Counted from the first letter of the stretch, positions 1 through 8,343 are shown. The stretch is 64,000 nucleotides of DNA from Nocardiopsis dassonvillei_B (GCF_964273065.1 NZ_OZ186815.1:3844001-3908000), one strand, 5' to 3'. Notes: generated by a model not told the origin, from the letters alone. Numbers and translations are program-made.

Positions 1-276
1 GTACAGCGTGCCGAAGAACCCGGCCGCGTAGCCGCCGCCCTCGCGGCGGGGCGGGGGCTCGGTGGCGGTGAAGAACTCCAGGTTCACCACGCCGATGCCG
101 CGCCGCGTGACCTCGAAGATGATGAGGAGCAGCGGGATCATCGCGAGGATCATCGCGCCGGTCAGGACGACCGTGGCCGCGCGGTTCTTGAACCGCCGGT
201 AGCCGGTGCCGGGCGGGCGCACGCTCAGCGGGACGTGCTGCGCCGGGGTCGGGGGTGTGGTGGTCGCGGTGCTCAT
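1..276 (-). CDS. pstA: PstA, phosphate ABC transporter permease (3' end outside window)
   Basis: This is the N-terminal 92 codons of the second membrane permease of the PstSCAB high-affinity phosphate importer. The ATG at 276-274 overlaps the pstC stop (TGA 275-273), so the two are translationally coupled. The visible protein has a Pro/Thr-rich start, an Arg/Lys-rich juxtamembrane stretch and one hydrophobic helix at about residues 33-55, followed by the typical 'RRGIGVVNLEFF' region of PstA. The window ends before the conserved permease loop. Whether a second pstB or phoU follows cannot be seen. The assignment rests on pstC coupling plus the N-terminal pattern. Confidence 0.85.
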   Translation of the reverse strand, partial: MSTATTTPPTPAQHVPLSVRPPGTGYRRFKNRAATVVLTGAMILAMIPLLLIIFEVTRRGIGVVNLEFFTATEPPPRREGGGYAAGFFGTLY

Positions 277-1280
277 ACTGCGGCGTCTCCCGTGAACTGC
301 CCCAGGCGCCACACGACGACGCGGGCCAGGACGTTGATGATCATCGTGACGAGGAAGAGGGCGACACCGATCGCCATCAGCGCGGTCCGGGTCTCCGGCG
401 AGGACTCGCCGAAGGTCGCCGCGATGTGCGAGGCCATGCTGCTGCCGGTGCCGAAGAGGCTGGCGCCCCACGACTGCGAGCCGCCGATCAGCATCAGGAC
501 GGCGATCGTCTCACCGAGGGCGCGGCCCAGGCCCAGCATGGTCGCGGCGACGATGCCGGAGAAGCTGGAGGGCAGCACGACCTTGGTGATGACCTCCCAC
601 CGGGTGGAGCCCAGCGCGTAGCCGGCCATCTGCTGCTCCAGCGGCTGCACCGCGATGACCTCGCGGATGATGGCGGTCATGATCGGCAGGATCATGATGG
701 CCAGCACGATGCCCGCGGGGAAGTAGCCGACGCCGCGCACCGGGCCCTCGAAGAGGAAGAACCATCCCAGCGTGGACTCGACCAGGTCGAAGAAGGGCCG
801 CATCACGTTCGGCAGGAACCAGTGCAGGCCCCACAGGCCGAAGATGACGCTGGGCACCGCCGCCAGCAGCTCCACCGTGTAGGAGAGCGGCTTGGCGAGG
901 CGGCGCGGGGCCAGGTGGGTCAGGTAGAGGGCGACCATGATGGCCAGGGGCAGCGCGATGGTGATCGCGATGGCCGCGGTGATCAGGGTGCCGTAGATGA
1001 ACGGCCACGCCCCGTAGGTACCGGTGATCTCGGTACGGGAGCCGCCTGCCGACCAGTCCTCCCCGAGGAGGAAGCCGAAGAAGCCCTCCTTGGCGAACAC
1101 CGGCCACGCCTCTGTGGTGGTCCGGATGACCATCAGCGCCAGGATGACCAGCACGATGGTCCCGCAGGCGGCGACGGTCCACTTGAAGATCGGGTCGGCC
1201 AGCCGCCCTCTGCCGGACGCCAAGGTCCTCCGCGGGGAGTCCTCGGGGGCCTGCGGGGCCTCGGGGGCCTCGGTGGGCAT
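273..1280 (-). CDS. pstC: PstC, phosphate ABC transporter permease
   Basis: 335-residue inner-membrane permease that forms the phosphate channel with PstA. About six hydrophobic helices are visible, and the cytoplasmic coupling loop reads 'EVITKVVLPSSFSGI' with the family's G-x-x-x-A-L-G-E-T pattern ('GLGRALGETIAV') after it. I chose the ATG at 1280 rather than an upstream in-frame ATG at 1337 because a good ribosome site (GAGGAG) sits just upstream. It follows pstS after 157 bp that contain a strong hairpin, which would lower permease expression relative to the binding protein, and it overlaps pstA by 4 bp. Confidence 0.93.
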   Translation of the reverse strand: MPTEAPEAPQAPEDSPRRTLASGRGRLADPIFKWTVAACGTIVLVILALMVIRTTTEAWPVFAKEGFFGFLLGEDWSAGGSRTEITGTYGAWPFIYGTLITAAIAITIALPLAIMVALYLTHLAPRRLAKPLSYTVELLAAVPSVIFGLWGLHWFLPNVMRPFFDLVESTLGWFFLFEGPVRGVGYFPAGIVLAIMILPIMTAIIREVIAVQPLEQQMAGYALGSTRWEVITKVVLPSSFSGIVAATMLGLGRALGETIAVLMLIGGSQSWGASLFGTGSSMASHIAATFGESSPETRTALMAIGVALFLVTMIINVLARVVVWRLGQFTGDAAV

Positions 1281-1395
1281 GTGCTTCTCCTCTGTGGCTT
1301 TCGTGGGGAGTGGAGAGCGTTCCGGCCCCGGCACCACGGGGCGGAGGAGGGTCTGGGGCGGCGGCCGGGCCGGTGGCCCGGCCGCCGCGGGCGGT

Positions 1396-1430
1396 CTCCG
1401 CGGGGGCGGGGGATCCCCGCCCCCGCGGAG
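1396..1430 (-). terminator. Strong hairpin between pstS and pstC
   Basis: A 16-bp perfect stem (1396-1411 with 1415-1430) with a 3-nt loop lies just after the pstS stop and before pstC. There is no T-tract on either side, so it may act as a leaky terminator or as an mRNA-stabilising 3' end. Such elements commonly make the binding protein more abundant than the permeases. Confidence 0.6.
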
Positions 1431-1437
1431 GGGGCCG

Positions 1438-2532
1438 CTAGTTGGAGGAGTTGGTCTTCTCCAGCTCGGCGACGACGCGCTCGGTCAGGCTCTCACCCAG
1501 GGGGGCGTAGCCCAGCTCACCGGCCAGGGAGCGGGCGCCCTCGTCGGTCAGCGCCCAGGTCCAGAAGTCGATGATCGCGTCGGCGTTGGCCTGCTCGTAG
1601 CCGCAGGTGTAGGTGAAGATCCAGTTGGAGCCGGCGATCGGGTAGCCCTCGCCGCCGACGTTGTCGATCGCGAACTGGAAGTTGTCGGGGATGTCGAGCT
1701 CCTCGGAGGCGGCGATGGTGGCCTCCAGGGTGGGCTCGATCGGGGTGCCGTCCTCGTTCACGACCTGGGCGACGGCCAGGCCGGCCTCCTGGGCGAAGGA
1801 CTGGTTGACGTAGCCGAGGCCGCCGGGGTTCTGGGTGATGCCCTGGGCGACGCCGTCGTTCTGCTGGCCGCCGACCAGGCCGTCGGCCCAGTCGAGCTCC
1901 TTGCCCTCGCCGTACTTGTCGGCCCACCAGTCCACCTCGGTGGTCAGGTAGTGGCTGAACACGTAGGTGGTGCCGGAGCTGTCGGAGCGGTGGACCGGGA
2001 TGATCTCGTCGCTCGGGAGCTCCATGTCGGGGTTGAGCTCGGCGATCGCGTCGTCGTCGAAGGTGGTGATCTGGCCGTCGTAGATCTTGGCGATGGTCTC
2101 GGCGTCCAGGACCAGGCCGTCCAGGGCCTCGTTGTTGAACGCGATGACGACGGCGCCGAAGACCACCGGGAACTGGACGGCCGCGCAGCCGCGGGCCTCC
2201 TCGGCGGCGGCCAGGTCCTCTTCGTCCAGGTACTCCTCGGAGGAGCCGAAGTCGACCGTCTGCTCCAGGAACTGCTCGACGCCGGCACCGGAGCCGACGC
2301 TCTGGTAGTTGATCTGGACGCCGGGCTGCACGTCGCTGTTGTACGTGTAGATCAGGTCCTGGAAGAGCGGGTCGGGGAAGCTGGCGCCCGCGCCGGTCAG
2401 CGAAGCGCTGAGCTGCTCGGTGCCGGAGTCGCCGCCGGCGTCGCCGCCGCCGGTGTCACCGCCACCGCCGCACGCAGTGGCGAGCAGGGGGATGGCCGCC
2501 AGGACGGCGAGCTTGGAACGCCCGTTGCGCAT
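1438..2532 (-). CDS. pstS: PstS, periplasmic phosphate-binding lipoprotein
   Basis: 364-residue high-affinity phosphate-binding lipoprotein that delivers phosphate to PstCAB. The N-terminus is a type II signal peptide: 'MRNGRSKLAVLAAI', then the lipobox 'LLATAC' with the lipidated Cys near residue 21, and a Gly/Asp/Ser-rich linker. Phosphate-contacting motifs of the family are present: 'GAGASFPDPLFQ' near the start of the mature protein, 'HRSDSSGTTYVF' in the middle, and 'QNPGGLGYVNQ' later. The ATG has a GAGGAG ribosome site. A PHO-box-like direct repeat lies about 107 bp upstream. The length is normal for the family. Confidence 0.96.
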   Translation of the reverse strand: MRNGRSKLAVLAAIPLLATACGGGGDTGGGDAGGDSGTEQLSASLTGAGASFPDPLFQDLIYTYNSDVQPGVQINYQSVGSGAGVEQFLEQTVDFGSSEEYLDEEDLAAAEEARGCAAVQFPVVFGAVVIAFNNEALDGLVLDAETIAKIYDGQITTFDDDAIAELNPDMELPSDEIIPVHRSDSSGTTYVFSHYLTTEVDWWADKYGEGKELDWADGLVGGQQNDGVAQGITQNPGGLGYVNQSFAQEAGLAVAQVVNEDGTPIEPTLEATIAASEELDIPDNFQFAIDNVGGEGYPIAGSNWIFTYTCGYEQANADAIIDFWTWALTDEGARSLAGELGYAPLGESLTERVVAELEKTNSSN

Positions 2533-2638
2533 GTCGAAGTTCTCCTCGTTGAATCACCGCTGTCGGGGCTGACGTGAAACGACGTTAAACGTGGAGAAAG
2601 TCGTGTCGCCATCGAAATGGGAGACAATTAGTGGAAGT

Positions 2639-2660
2639 CGGGTGAATGGCGAGTGAATGG
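2639..2660 (-). promoter_or_regulatory. PHO-box-like direct repeat upstream of pstS
   Basis: Two contiguous 11-bp units (2639-2649 and 2650-2660) match at 10 of 11 positions. On the minus strand each reads CCATTCAC(C/T)CG, close to the GTTCACC-type repeat bound by PhoP in actinomycetes. The 11-bp phasing is the diagnostic feature. The match to a PhoP site is inference; the repeat itself is directly visible. Confidence 0.6.
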
Positions 2661-2902
2661 GGGTCACATTTAGGTAACGAGCCGCGTGTGGCCGTGCCGT
2701 GCCCGGGCTGTCGCCGTGACGCATCACACCGTGATTACCTGCGGGTATGCCAAGTATGGCGGGGAGTCGGCGGTCATCGTACCGATGTTCGGGTTTTTTT
2801 CCTCATTCACTTTCGCGTGTGCCTTCGAATGAAGTGACGCGAACATGAACAAGGGGCCGCCCCGGTGTGTCGGGCGACCCTGGAGGAAAGATCAGACCAT
2901 GC

Positions 2903-3688
2903 TTATCCGCCGTTCGCAGTGTCCAGCCGATAACCGATCCCGCGCACCGTGTGGATGAACCTGGGGCGGGCTTCGGAGTCGCCCAGTTTGTGGCGCAGCC
3001 GGCGGATGTGCACGGCGATGGTGTTGTTCACCGGGGGCAGCGGCTTGCGCCAGACCTCGGTCCACAGCTCCTCACGGCTGACCACCCGGCCGTGGTTGCG
3101 CAGCAGGAAGTCCATGATCCCGAACTCCCGCAGCGCCAGGTCCACCGGGTGGCCGTCCACGAACAGCCGGTGCCCCAGCGCGTCCAGCTCCAGCGCGCCC
3201 GAGCGCAGCGACGTCCCCGGGGCGGTGACCTGCTCCAGGTGGCCGCCGCCGTCCGATCCCGGCAGCGAACCGCGCAGCAGCGCGGCCAGCTCCGGGATGC
3301 GGTACGGGCGGTTGACGCAGGCGGTGGCCCCGGCGGCCAGCGCGCGCAGCGCCCGCTGGGAGTCGCCGGGGCCCACCCCGATGAGGATCGGGATGTCCGT
3401 GGCCCGCCGGGTCACCCGCACCAGCGTCTCCAGGTCCACCTCGGGCGGGGTCGCGCTGGTCACGATCGTGTCCGGGCGCATCAGCCCCACCCGCAGCAGA
3501 GCCTCGGCGCCGTCGACGCACACCGTGATGTCCACGTCGTGGCCGCTGAGCGAGAGCACCAGCTGGTGGGACTGCTCGGACTCCGGCTCCACCAGCAGGA
3601 CCCGCAGCGGACCCTCGGCGCGCTCCACCGCGTCGTCCGGGGCGCCCGATGGGCGGGGCACGGACGTGGAGGCGGAGAGCGCGGTCAT
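2903..3688 (-). CDS. OmpR/PhoB-type response regulator with a degenerate receiver
   Basis: 261-residue two-domain regulator. The C-terminal winged helix (about residues 155-258) is well conserved: 'LALREFGIMDFLLRNHGRVVSREELW' and 'NTIAVHIRRLRHKLGD...IHTVRGIGYRL'. The N-terminal receiver (about 27-140) has lost the phosphorylation site. The acidic pair is 'VEPE', the phosphoacceptor Asp position is Ser78 ('PDTIVTSAT'), the switch Thr is Gly, and the conserved Lys is Arg127 ('VNRPY'). It therefore probably works without phosphorylation. No histidine kinase is adjacent. It lies between pstB (63 bp upstream) and pstS, so a role in phosphate control is likely but inferred. The ATG at 3688 is the start nearest the conserved receiver with a plausible upstream purine stretch. 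Confidence 0.9.
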   Translation of the reverse strand: MTALSASTSVPRPSGAPDDAVERAEGPLRVLLVEPESEQSHQLVLSLSGHDVDITVCVDGAEALLRVGLMRPDTIVTSATPPEVDLETLVRVTRRATDIPILIGVGPGDSQRALRALAAGATACVNRPYRIPELAALLRGSLPGSDGGGHLEQVTAPGTSLRSGALELDALGHRLFVDGHPVDLALREFGIMDFLLRNHGRVVSREELWTEVWRKPLPPVNNTIAVHIRRLRHKLGDSEARPRFIHTVRGIGYRLDTANGG

Positions 3689-3750
3689 GGTCGTGGTTCC
3701 ACTTCGTCGGAGGGGCGTGCCGAAGAGGCCTGGGCGGGTAGGGGCTCCGA

Positions 3751-4623
3751 TCAGCCGAAGCGGCCGGAGATGTAGTCCTCGGTGCGCTGGTCGGCGGGCT
3801 TGCTGAAGATCGTCGCGGTCTCGTCGAACTCCACCAGGCTGCCGTAGCGCTCGCCCTGCTCGTCGACGCCCGCGGTGAAGAACGCGGTGCGGTCGGAGAC
3901 GCGGGCGGCCTGCTGCATGTTGTGGGTGACGATGACGATCGTGTACTCGGCCGCCAGCTCGTACATCAGGTCCTCGATCTTGAGCGTGGCGATCGGGTCC
4001 AGCGCCGAGCAGGGCTCGTCCATGAGGATGACCTCGGGGTTCACCGCGATCGTCCGGGCGATGCAGAGCCGCTGCTGCTGGCCGCCGGAGAGGGCGAAGG
4101 CGCTCTCCTTGAGCTTGTCCTTGACCTCGTCCCACAGGGCGGCCTTGGTGAGGGTCTCCTCGACCAGGTCGTCCATGTTGCCGCGCACGCCGTTGATGCG
4201 CGGGCCGTAGGCGACGTTGTCGTAGATCGACTTGGGGAACGGGTTGGGCTTCTGGAAGACCATGCCGATGCGGCGGCGCACCTCGATGGGGTCCACGTGC
4301 GGGGCGTACAGGTCCTCGCCGTGGTACTCGACCCTGCCCTCGATGCGGGCACCGGGGATGAGGTCGTTCATCCGGTTGAGCGTGCGAAGCACCGTGCTCT
4401 TGCCGCAGCCGGAGGGGCCGATCATCGCGGTGATCTGACGCGGGCCGACCTTGAGGTCCACGTCGCGCACGGCCTTGTTGGAGCCGTAGTAGATGGAGAG
4501 GCCGGAGACGTCGAAGACGGGGTCGCCCAGTCCGGGCACCTCGCGGTTGTACCGGATGGTGTCGGGGGCGACTCCGCGACCGGAGTCGGTGCCGCGAGCG
4601 GACGCGGTGTTGCTGATGGACAT
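3751..4623 (-). CDS. pstB: PstB, phosphate ABC transporter ATPase
   Basis: 290-residue ATPase that powers phosphate import. Walker A is 'GPSGCGKST', the Q-loop is 'VFQKPNPFP', the signature is 'LSGGQQQRLCIARTI', Walker B is 'VILMDEPCSALD' and the switch His is in 'IVTHNMQQA'. These, and the 'RTEDYISGRFG' C-terminus, are typical of PstB. The ATG at 4623 was chosen because sequence before it is not family-like and a GGAAG precedes it. The gene is upstream of the regulator and pstS rather than after pstA, which is not the usual pstSCAB order. Confidence 0.95.
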   Translation of the reverse strand: MSISNTASARGTDSGRGVAPDTIRYNREVPGLGDPVFDVSGLSIYYGSNKAVRDVDLKVGPRQITAMIGPSGCGKSTVLRTLNRMNDLIPGARIEGRVEYHGEDLYAPHVDPIEVRRRIGMVFQKPNPFPKSIYDNVAYGPRINGVRGNMDDLVEETLTKAALWDEVKDKLKESAFALSGGQQQRLCIARTIAVNPEVILMDEPCSALDPIATLKIEDLMYELAAEYTIVIVTHNMQQAARVSDRTAFFTAGVDEQGERYGSLVEFDETATIFSKPADQRTEDYISGRFG

Positions 4624-4706
4624 GGGGCCACTTCCGGGTCGGACGGTGCTTGCGGGCTCATGGAGGGTCAACCGGCGGAGCGCGGTCGAACCCATGCAAA
4701 TATGTC

Positions 4707-4750
4707 CGTGTGAAGCTCAGGTGAACGATCCCCGTTGCCTGAATGAACGT
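4707..4750 (-). promoter_or_regulatory. PHO-box-like repeat array upstream of pstB
   Basis: TGAA cores recur at 4711, 4722 and 4744, i.e. at 11, then 22 bp spacing, so four phased 11-bp units of which the third is degenerate. On the minus strand the best units read GTTCACCTGAG and CTTCACACGG, matching the actinomycete PhoP consensus GTTCACC. The array is about 85-125 bp before the pstB start. PhoP binding is inferred. Confidence 0.6.
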
Positions 4751-5231
4751 GGGCGGTGAACTCGGATCCGTGATGACGCGGACCGTTGCCCTCCCGTCAC
4801 CGAAGCGGCCTGTCCGCCTCCATCAGGTCGGGTCCTGCCTGGTGGAGGGCCCGGGCCGGGGGTCTCCGCGGCGCGCGCGGCCGGCTTCACGGTGATTTCG
4901 GCCGTCGGCCGCCCCGGGCGGGCGGGGAGGTCGTGCTCCTCCCGTTCCGGCAGGGTGCACCGGCACGGTGCCCGCGACACCGGGCCGGGGCCGGTGGGGA
5001 ACGGTTCGAGGACGTGTGCCGACCGGGGCCGGTGCGGTCGGGGCCCCGCCGGACAGGTCGGAGTGCGCGTCCCTCAGCAGCGCGGCCAGGGGGCGGCGGG
5101 CCCGTGCGCACCCACCGCGACGACGGTCACCGTACCGCGCACGGTGCGGCCTCCGACCGCTTTCTCCCCGGCCGGGGCGGGCGCCGGGTCCGCTGCCGGC
5201 CACGGCCCGCCCCGGCCGGATCCGGACACGG
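4751..5231. other. Intergenic stretch without a supported gene
   Basis: About 480 bp between the pstB control region and the trxA terminator. Several long frames are open here on both strands, but all are Pro/Arg/Gly-rich translations of GC-rich DNA with no recognisable motif or ribosome site. I see nothing functional apart from the edges. Confidence 0.5.
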
Positions 5232-5261
5232 CGGTGCCCCGGCCGCGGGGCCGGGGCACCG
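5232..5261 (-). terminator. Terminator hairpin downstream of trxA
   Basis: A 13-bp perfect stem (5232-5244 with 5249-5261) with a GCGG loop lies 24 bp after the trxA stop. There is no T-tract, as is common for actinomycete terminators. Confidence 0.6.
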
Positions 5262-5284
5262 GTTCCGGGACGGCGGGGCGGCCC

Positions 5285-5659
5285 TCAGGCGCCCGCCTCG
5301 CCGGACTGCTCGGCGATCTTCTGCTTGACCTCGTCCATGTCCAGCTCGCGGGCCTGGGTGATCAGGCTCTCCAGTGCCTCGGAGGGCAGCGCGCCCGGCT
5401 CGCTGTAGATCACGGTCTGGTCCCGCACGATCATCAGCGTCGGGATGGACTGGATCTTGAACTCGAAGGCGAGCTCGCGCTCGGCCTCGGTGTCCACCTT
5501 GGCGTGCACGATGTCGGCGTTCTTCACCGAGGACTGCTCGAAGACCGGGGCGAACTGGCGGCAGGGTCCGCACCAGTCGGCCCAGAAGTCGATGAGGACG
5601 AAGTCGTTGTTCTGCAACGTGTCCGCGAAGTTGTCCTTGGTGAGTTCGAGGGTGGCCAC
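5285..5659 (-). CDS. trxA: Thioredoxin
   Basis: 124-residue cytoplasmic disulfide reductase. The active site WCGPC is at residues 29-33 within 'DFWADWCGPCRQFAP', and the cis-Pro loop 'SIPTLMI' is present at about residue 73. The GTG at 5659 is preceded by AGGAGA at good spacing; longer in-frame starts add only Arg/Pro-rich sequence. It carries a C-terminal extension of about 15 residues rich in Glu, Lys and Ala ('DEVKQKIAEQ'). It stands alone on the minus strand, divergent from the DUF202 pair. No thioredoxin reductase is nearby. Confidence 0.95.
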   Translation of the reverse strand: MATLELTKDNFADTLQNNDFVLIDFWADWCGPCRQFAPVFEQSSVKNADIVHAKVDTEAERELAFEFKIQSIPTLMIVRDQTVIYSEPGALPSEALESLITQARELDMDEVKQKIAEQSGEAGA

Positions 5660-5895
5660 GGGTTCTCCTGCCGTCTGTCGGTGTCGGTCGGTCGGACCGG
5701 GGCCCGGCCGCCTTCCTCTTCGGTGCACTACAGCGATCGTGCCCACTCGTTTGTTCCACATGCCCGCGGAGCGTGTCCGAAGCGGCTCGTCGGCCTGGAA
5801 GTTTCCTACTCGACACGTGGTGCATGCCTGTTTGGGCGGAAAGTCGAGGGAAGACTACCGTCGAGGAACGGGACGGACGAGACGAAGGAGTTCCG

Positions 5896-6258
5896 ATGAG
5901 CGCCGACGCCGCTGACGGGGACACCGGGGCGGGTGGTGACCCCGTCGACTACCGCTTCACCCTGGCCAACGAACGCACCTTCCTGGCCTGGGTGCGCACC
6001 GCGCTCGCCCTGCTGGCCGGGGCGGTGGCCGTGCTGCACCTGCTCCCCCTGGGCTGGGACCAGGCGCCGCGGACGGTGGTCGGGCTGACCCTGGCGGCCC
6101 TGGCCGCGATCATCACCGTCTACGCACCGATGCGCTGGTACCGGGTCCAGCGCATCATGCGCAACGGCGGAACCCTGAGGCTGAGCGTGCTGCCGCTGCT
6201 GACCACGTTCGCCGTGGGGATGGTGTGCCTGGTGGTCCTGCTGGGACACTTGCTGTGA
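5896..6258 (+). CDS. DUF202 (YidH-type) membrane protein
   Basis: 120-residue integral membrane protein of the DUF202 family, whose function is unknown. The signature is in 'DYRFTLANERTFLAWVRTALALLAGAVAV', where the ERTFLAWxRTxL box starts the first helix. Two more helices follow at about residues 60-78 and 98-118. A GAAGGAG ribosome site precedes the ATG. It overlaps the next gene by 4 bp (GTGA), so the two DUF202 proteins are made together and may form a complex. Confidence 0.88.
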   Translation: MSADAADGDTGAGGDPVDYRFTLANERTFLAWVRTALALLAGAVAVLHLLPLGWDQAPRTVVGLTLAALAAIITVYAPMRWYRVQRIMRNGGTLRLSVLPLLTTFAVGMVCLVVLLGHLL

Positions 6259-6626
6259 CCAGCCCGATCGACCGGGACGACCCCGGACTGCAACCCGAGC
6301 GCACCCTGCTCGCGTGGCAGCGCACCCTGATCCTGCTGGTCGTGGTGGGGCTGCTGTTCCTGCGCGGAGAGCTGGCGGCGGGAACCACGGCGGTCCCCCA
6401 GGCGCCGCCCCTGGTGCGGATGGCGCTGATGATCGGCTTCCTGTTCGTCGCCGGGATCGTGGGCCTGCACCTGTGGCTGAGGTGGCGGCGCAGCCGGAAC
6501 GGGCTGTGCGACCCGGGCACCGGCGGGCCGCCGCCCGCGGTGGCCGCGCCCTGGGCGATGATCCTGCTCTGCTCGGCGGTCCTGGTCCTGAGCGCCGTGC
6601 AGATCCTCGCCGTACTCCTGGGCTGA
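6255..6626 (+). CDS. Second DUF202-family membrane protein
   Basis: 123-residue membrane protein. The DUF202 box is 'LQPERTLLAWQRTLILLVVVGLLFL', followed by helices at about residues 55-73 and 97-118. The GTG start overlaps the previous stop as GTGA, and translation of the longer frame would only extend back into that gene. The pairing of two divergent DUF202 proteins in one transcript is common in actinomycetes. No enzymatic motif is visible. Confidence 0.85.
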   Translation: MTSPIDRDDPGLQPERTLLAWQRTLILLVVVGLLFLRGELAAGTTAVPQAPPLVRMALMIGFLFVAGIVGLHLWLRWRRSRNGLCDPGTGGPPPAVAAPWAMILLCSAVLVLSAVQILAVLLG

Positions 6627-7250
6627 GTCCGCCCGGAACGGCGCGGCACCGTGTCCGAGCGCCGCGGTCGGGGCGCGGACCGGGGCTCCGCGGCGGCGCT
6701 GGGCGCTCGCCGGGGCGCGGAACTCCGTGGGACGGCGTCCGCGCCTGTGCCGGAACGTGGTGGGGGCGGCCGGAGGCGGACGGGGCCGGGGCCGTGTGGG
6801 GGCCGGGACGCGGGAGCCGCGGCGGCCGACGGGGGGAGGGGTTCGCGCCTGTGCCGGAACGAGCCTGTGCCGGAACGTGGTGGGGGGCGGCCGGGCGGGC
6901 CTGCGGGCGGGGTGGCGCGGTCCGCCGCCGAGCGGTGACGGGTACCCGCGGAGGGCGTTCGGGGCGGGCCCTGCGCGGTCGGCCGTGTGGACCGGACGGG
7001 GTCCCGGGCGGTGGGGCCGCCGTCACGGCCCGTCCGCTCCGCGCCGCCGGGGGCGGGCCCGGGCAGGCGTGCGGACGATCGTTCCCGCGGTGCGGCGCGG
7101 GTGGTCTCCCCGGGGCAGGGGGGAGGCCTGCCCCCTGAAGAGGGGCGGGGTCTCCATGAGCGGGGATGGAGCGGATGCCCTTGGCGGGCGGTGAGGCGGG
7201 AGGGCTCACGCTCCTGCCCTGGGGCGGGCGGAGAGCGGCCGGGCCGGTTC
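6627..7250. other. GC-rich intergenic region with short direct repeats
   Basis: About 620 bp without a credible gene; open frames on both strands are low-complexity Gly/Arg/Pro. A 15-mer beginning GCCTGTGCCGG occurs three times (6743-6757, 6847-6861, 6863-6877), and the first and third copies are followed by almost the same G-rich extension of about 18 bp. The last 100 bp lie just downstream of the epimerase gene and may hold its terminator, but I see no clean hairpin. Confidence 0.5.
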
Positions 7251-8234
7251 TCAGACGGGCTGCGGAACGGTGTCCTGCGCCCGGCGGTGCTCCACGATCG
7301 AGCCGATGATGGCGTTGAGGTCGTGGACGGGCTCGTAGCCCACGAGGCCCCTGGCCAGCGAGGTGTCCGGGTAGCGGCGCTGCATGTCCTCGTAGCCCTC
7401 GCCGTAGGCCTCGTCGTAGTCGATGTAGACGATCTCGCTGTCCGAACCGGTCAGCTCCACCACGCGGTCGGCCAGCCCCTTGATGGACACCTCCTCGTGC
7501 CCGCCCAGGTTGACCGCCCGGTTGTAGGCCGCCGGGGTGTCCATCAGCCGCAGCATCCCGGGCACCACGTCGTACACCGAGCCGAAGCAGCGGCGCTGGG
7601 CCCCCGTTCCGTACACCGTGATGGGCCGCCCGGACAGCGCCTGGTCGACGAACCGCGGCACGACCATGCCGTAGCGGCCGGTCTGGCGCGGGCCCACGAC
7701 GTTGAAGAAGCGGGTGATCACGCACGGGACACCGGACTCGGAGCCGTGCACGTAGGCCACCAGCTCGTCCAGGCCCTTGGCGGCCGCGTAGGACCAGCGG
7801 CTCTTGGTGGCCGAACCGTAGATGCGGTCGTCGTCCTCCTTGAGCCCGTCCGCGTCGTTCTTGCCGTACACCTCGCTGGTGGACGCGACCATGTAGGGCA
7901 CCCGGTGGGCGACCGCGGCCTCCACCACGTTCTCCGTGCCGTGCAGGTTGATCCGCAGGGACCGCAGAGGGTTGTCCACGATGTTGTAGACGCCCACCGC
8001 CGCGGCCAGGTGGAACACGGTGTCGGCCTCCGCGACCAGGTCGTCGACCAGGGCCCGGTCCAGGATGTCCCCTTGTACGAAGCGGAAGCCGGGCACGTCC
8101 CGCAGTTGGACCAGGTTCTCCAGGGACCCGGTCGACAGGTCGTCCAGGACGACCACCTCGTGTCCCTGTGCGACCAGGTGGTCGCACAGGTGCGAGCCGA
8201 TGAACCCGGCTCCTCCGGTGACTACGGCCTTCAT
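7251..8234 (-). CDS. NAD-dependent nucleotide-sugar epimerase/dehydratase (extended SDR)
   Basis: 327-residue extended short-chain dehydrogenase acting on nucleotide sugars. The Rossmann motif GGAGFIG is at residues 7-13 and the acidic residue binding the NAD ribose is at 'LDDLSTG'. The catalytic triad is Ser/Thr118-120 ('ASTSEVYG') with Tyr149-x3-Lys153 ('SYAAAKGLDE'). The substrate domain includes 'RFFNVVGPRQTGRYGMVVPRF', similar to UDP-glucose 4-epimerases and UDP-glucuronate decarboxylases; I cannot choose between them. It is followed upstream on the same strand by a PIG-L deacetylase and a WbqC-like protein, which suggests sugar modification for a glycan. Confidence 0.9.
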   Translation of the reverse strand: MKAVVTGGAGFIGSHLCDHLVAQGHEVVVLDDLSTGSLENLVQLRDVPGFRFVQGDILDRALVDDLVAEADTVFHLAAAVGVYNIVDNPLRSLRINLHGTENVVEAAVAHRVPYMVASTSEVYGKNDADGLKEDDDRIYGSATKSRWSYAAAKGLDELVAYVHGSESGVPCVITRFFNVVGPRQTGRYGMVVPRFVDQALSGRPITVYGTGAQRRCFGSVYDVVPGMLRLMDTPAAYNRAVNLGGHEEVSIKGLADRVVELTGSDSEIVYIDYDEAYGEGYEDMQRRYPDTSLARGLVGYEPVHDLNAIIGSIVEHRRAQDTVPQPV

Positions 8235-8343
8235 GGTTTCCCCTCCACTTTCAGGCGTTGGAACTCGTCTTCTTCACGGGGGTGATGGCGCGAAACGGGA
8301 TGGGTGAGGGAGTCTTCGGTGCCGGGGCGGGGACCGGCGCCGC

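Noticed and set aside
4786..5328. Open frames in the pstB-trxA interval
   Set aside because: Pro/Arg/Gly-rich translations on both strands, no ribosome site and no recognisable domain.
6314..7138. Long plus-strand frame overlapping the second DUF202 gene and the following repeats
   Set aside because: It starts inside a convincing gene in another frame and continues as low-complexity sequence.
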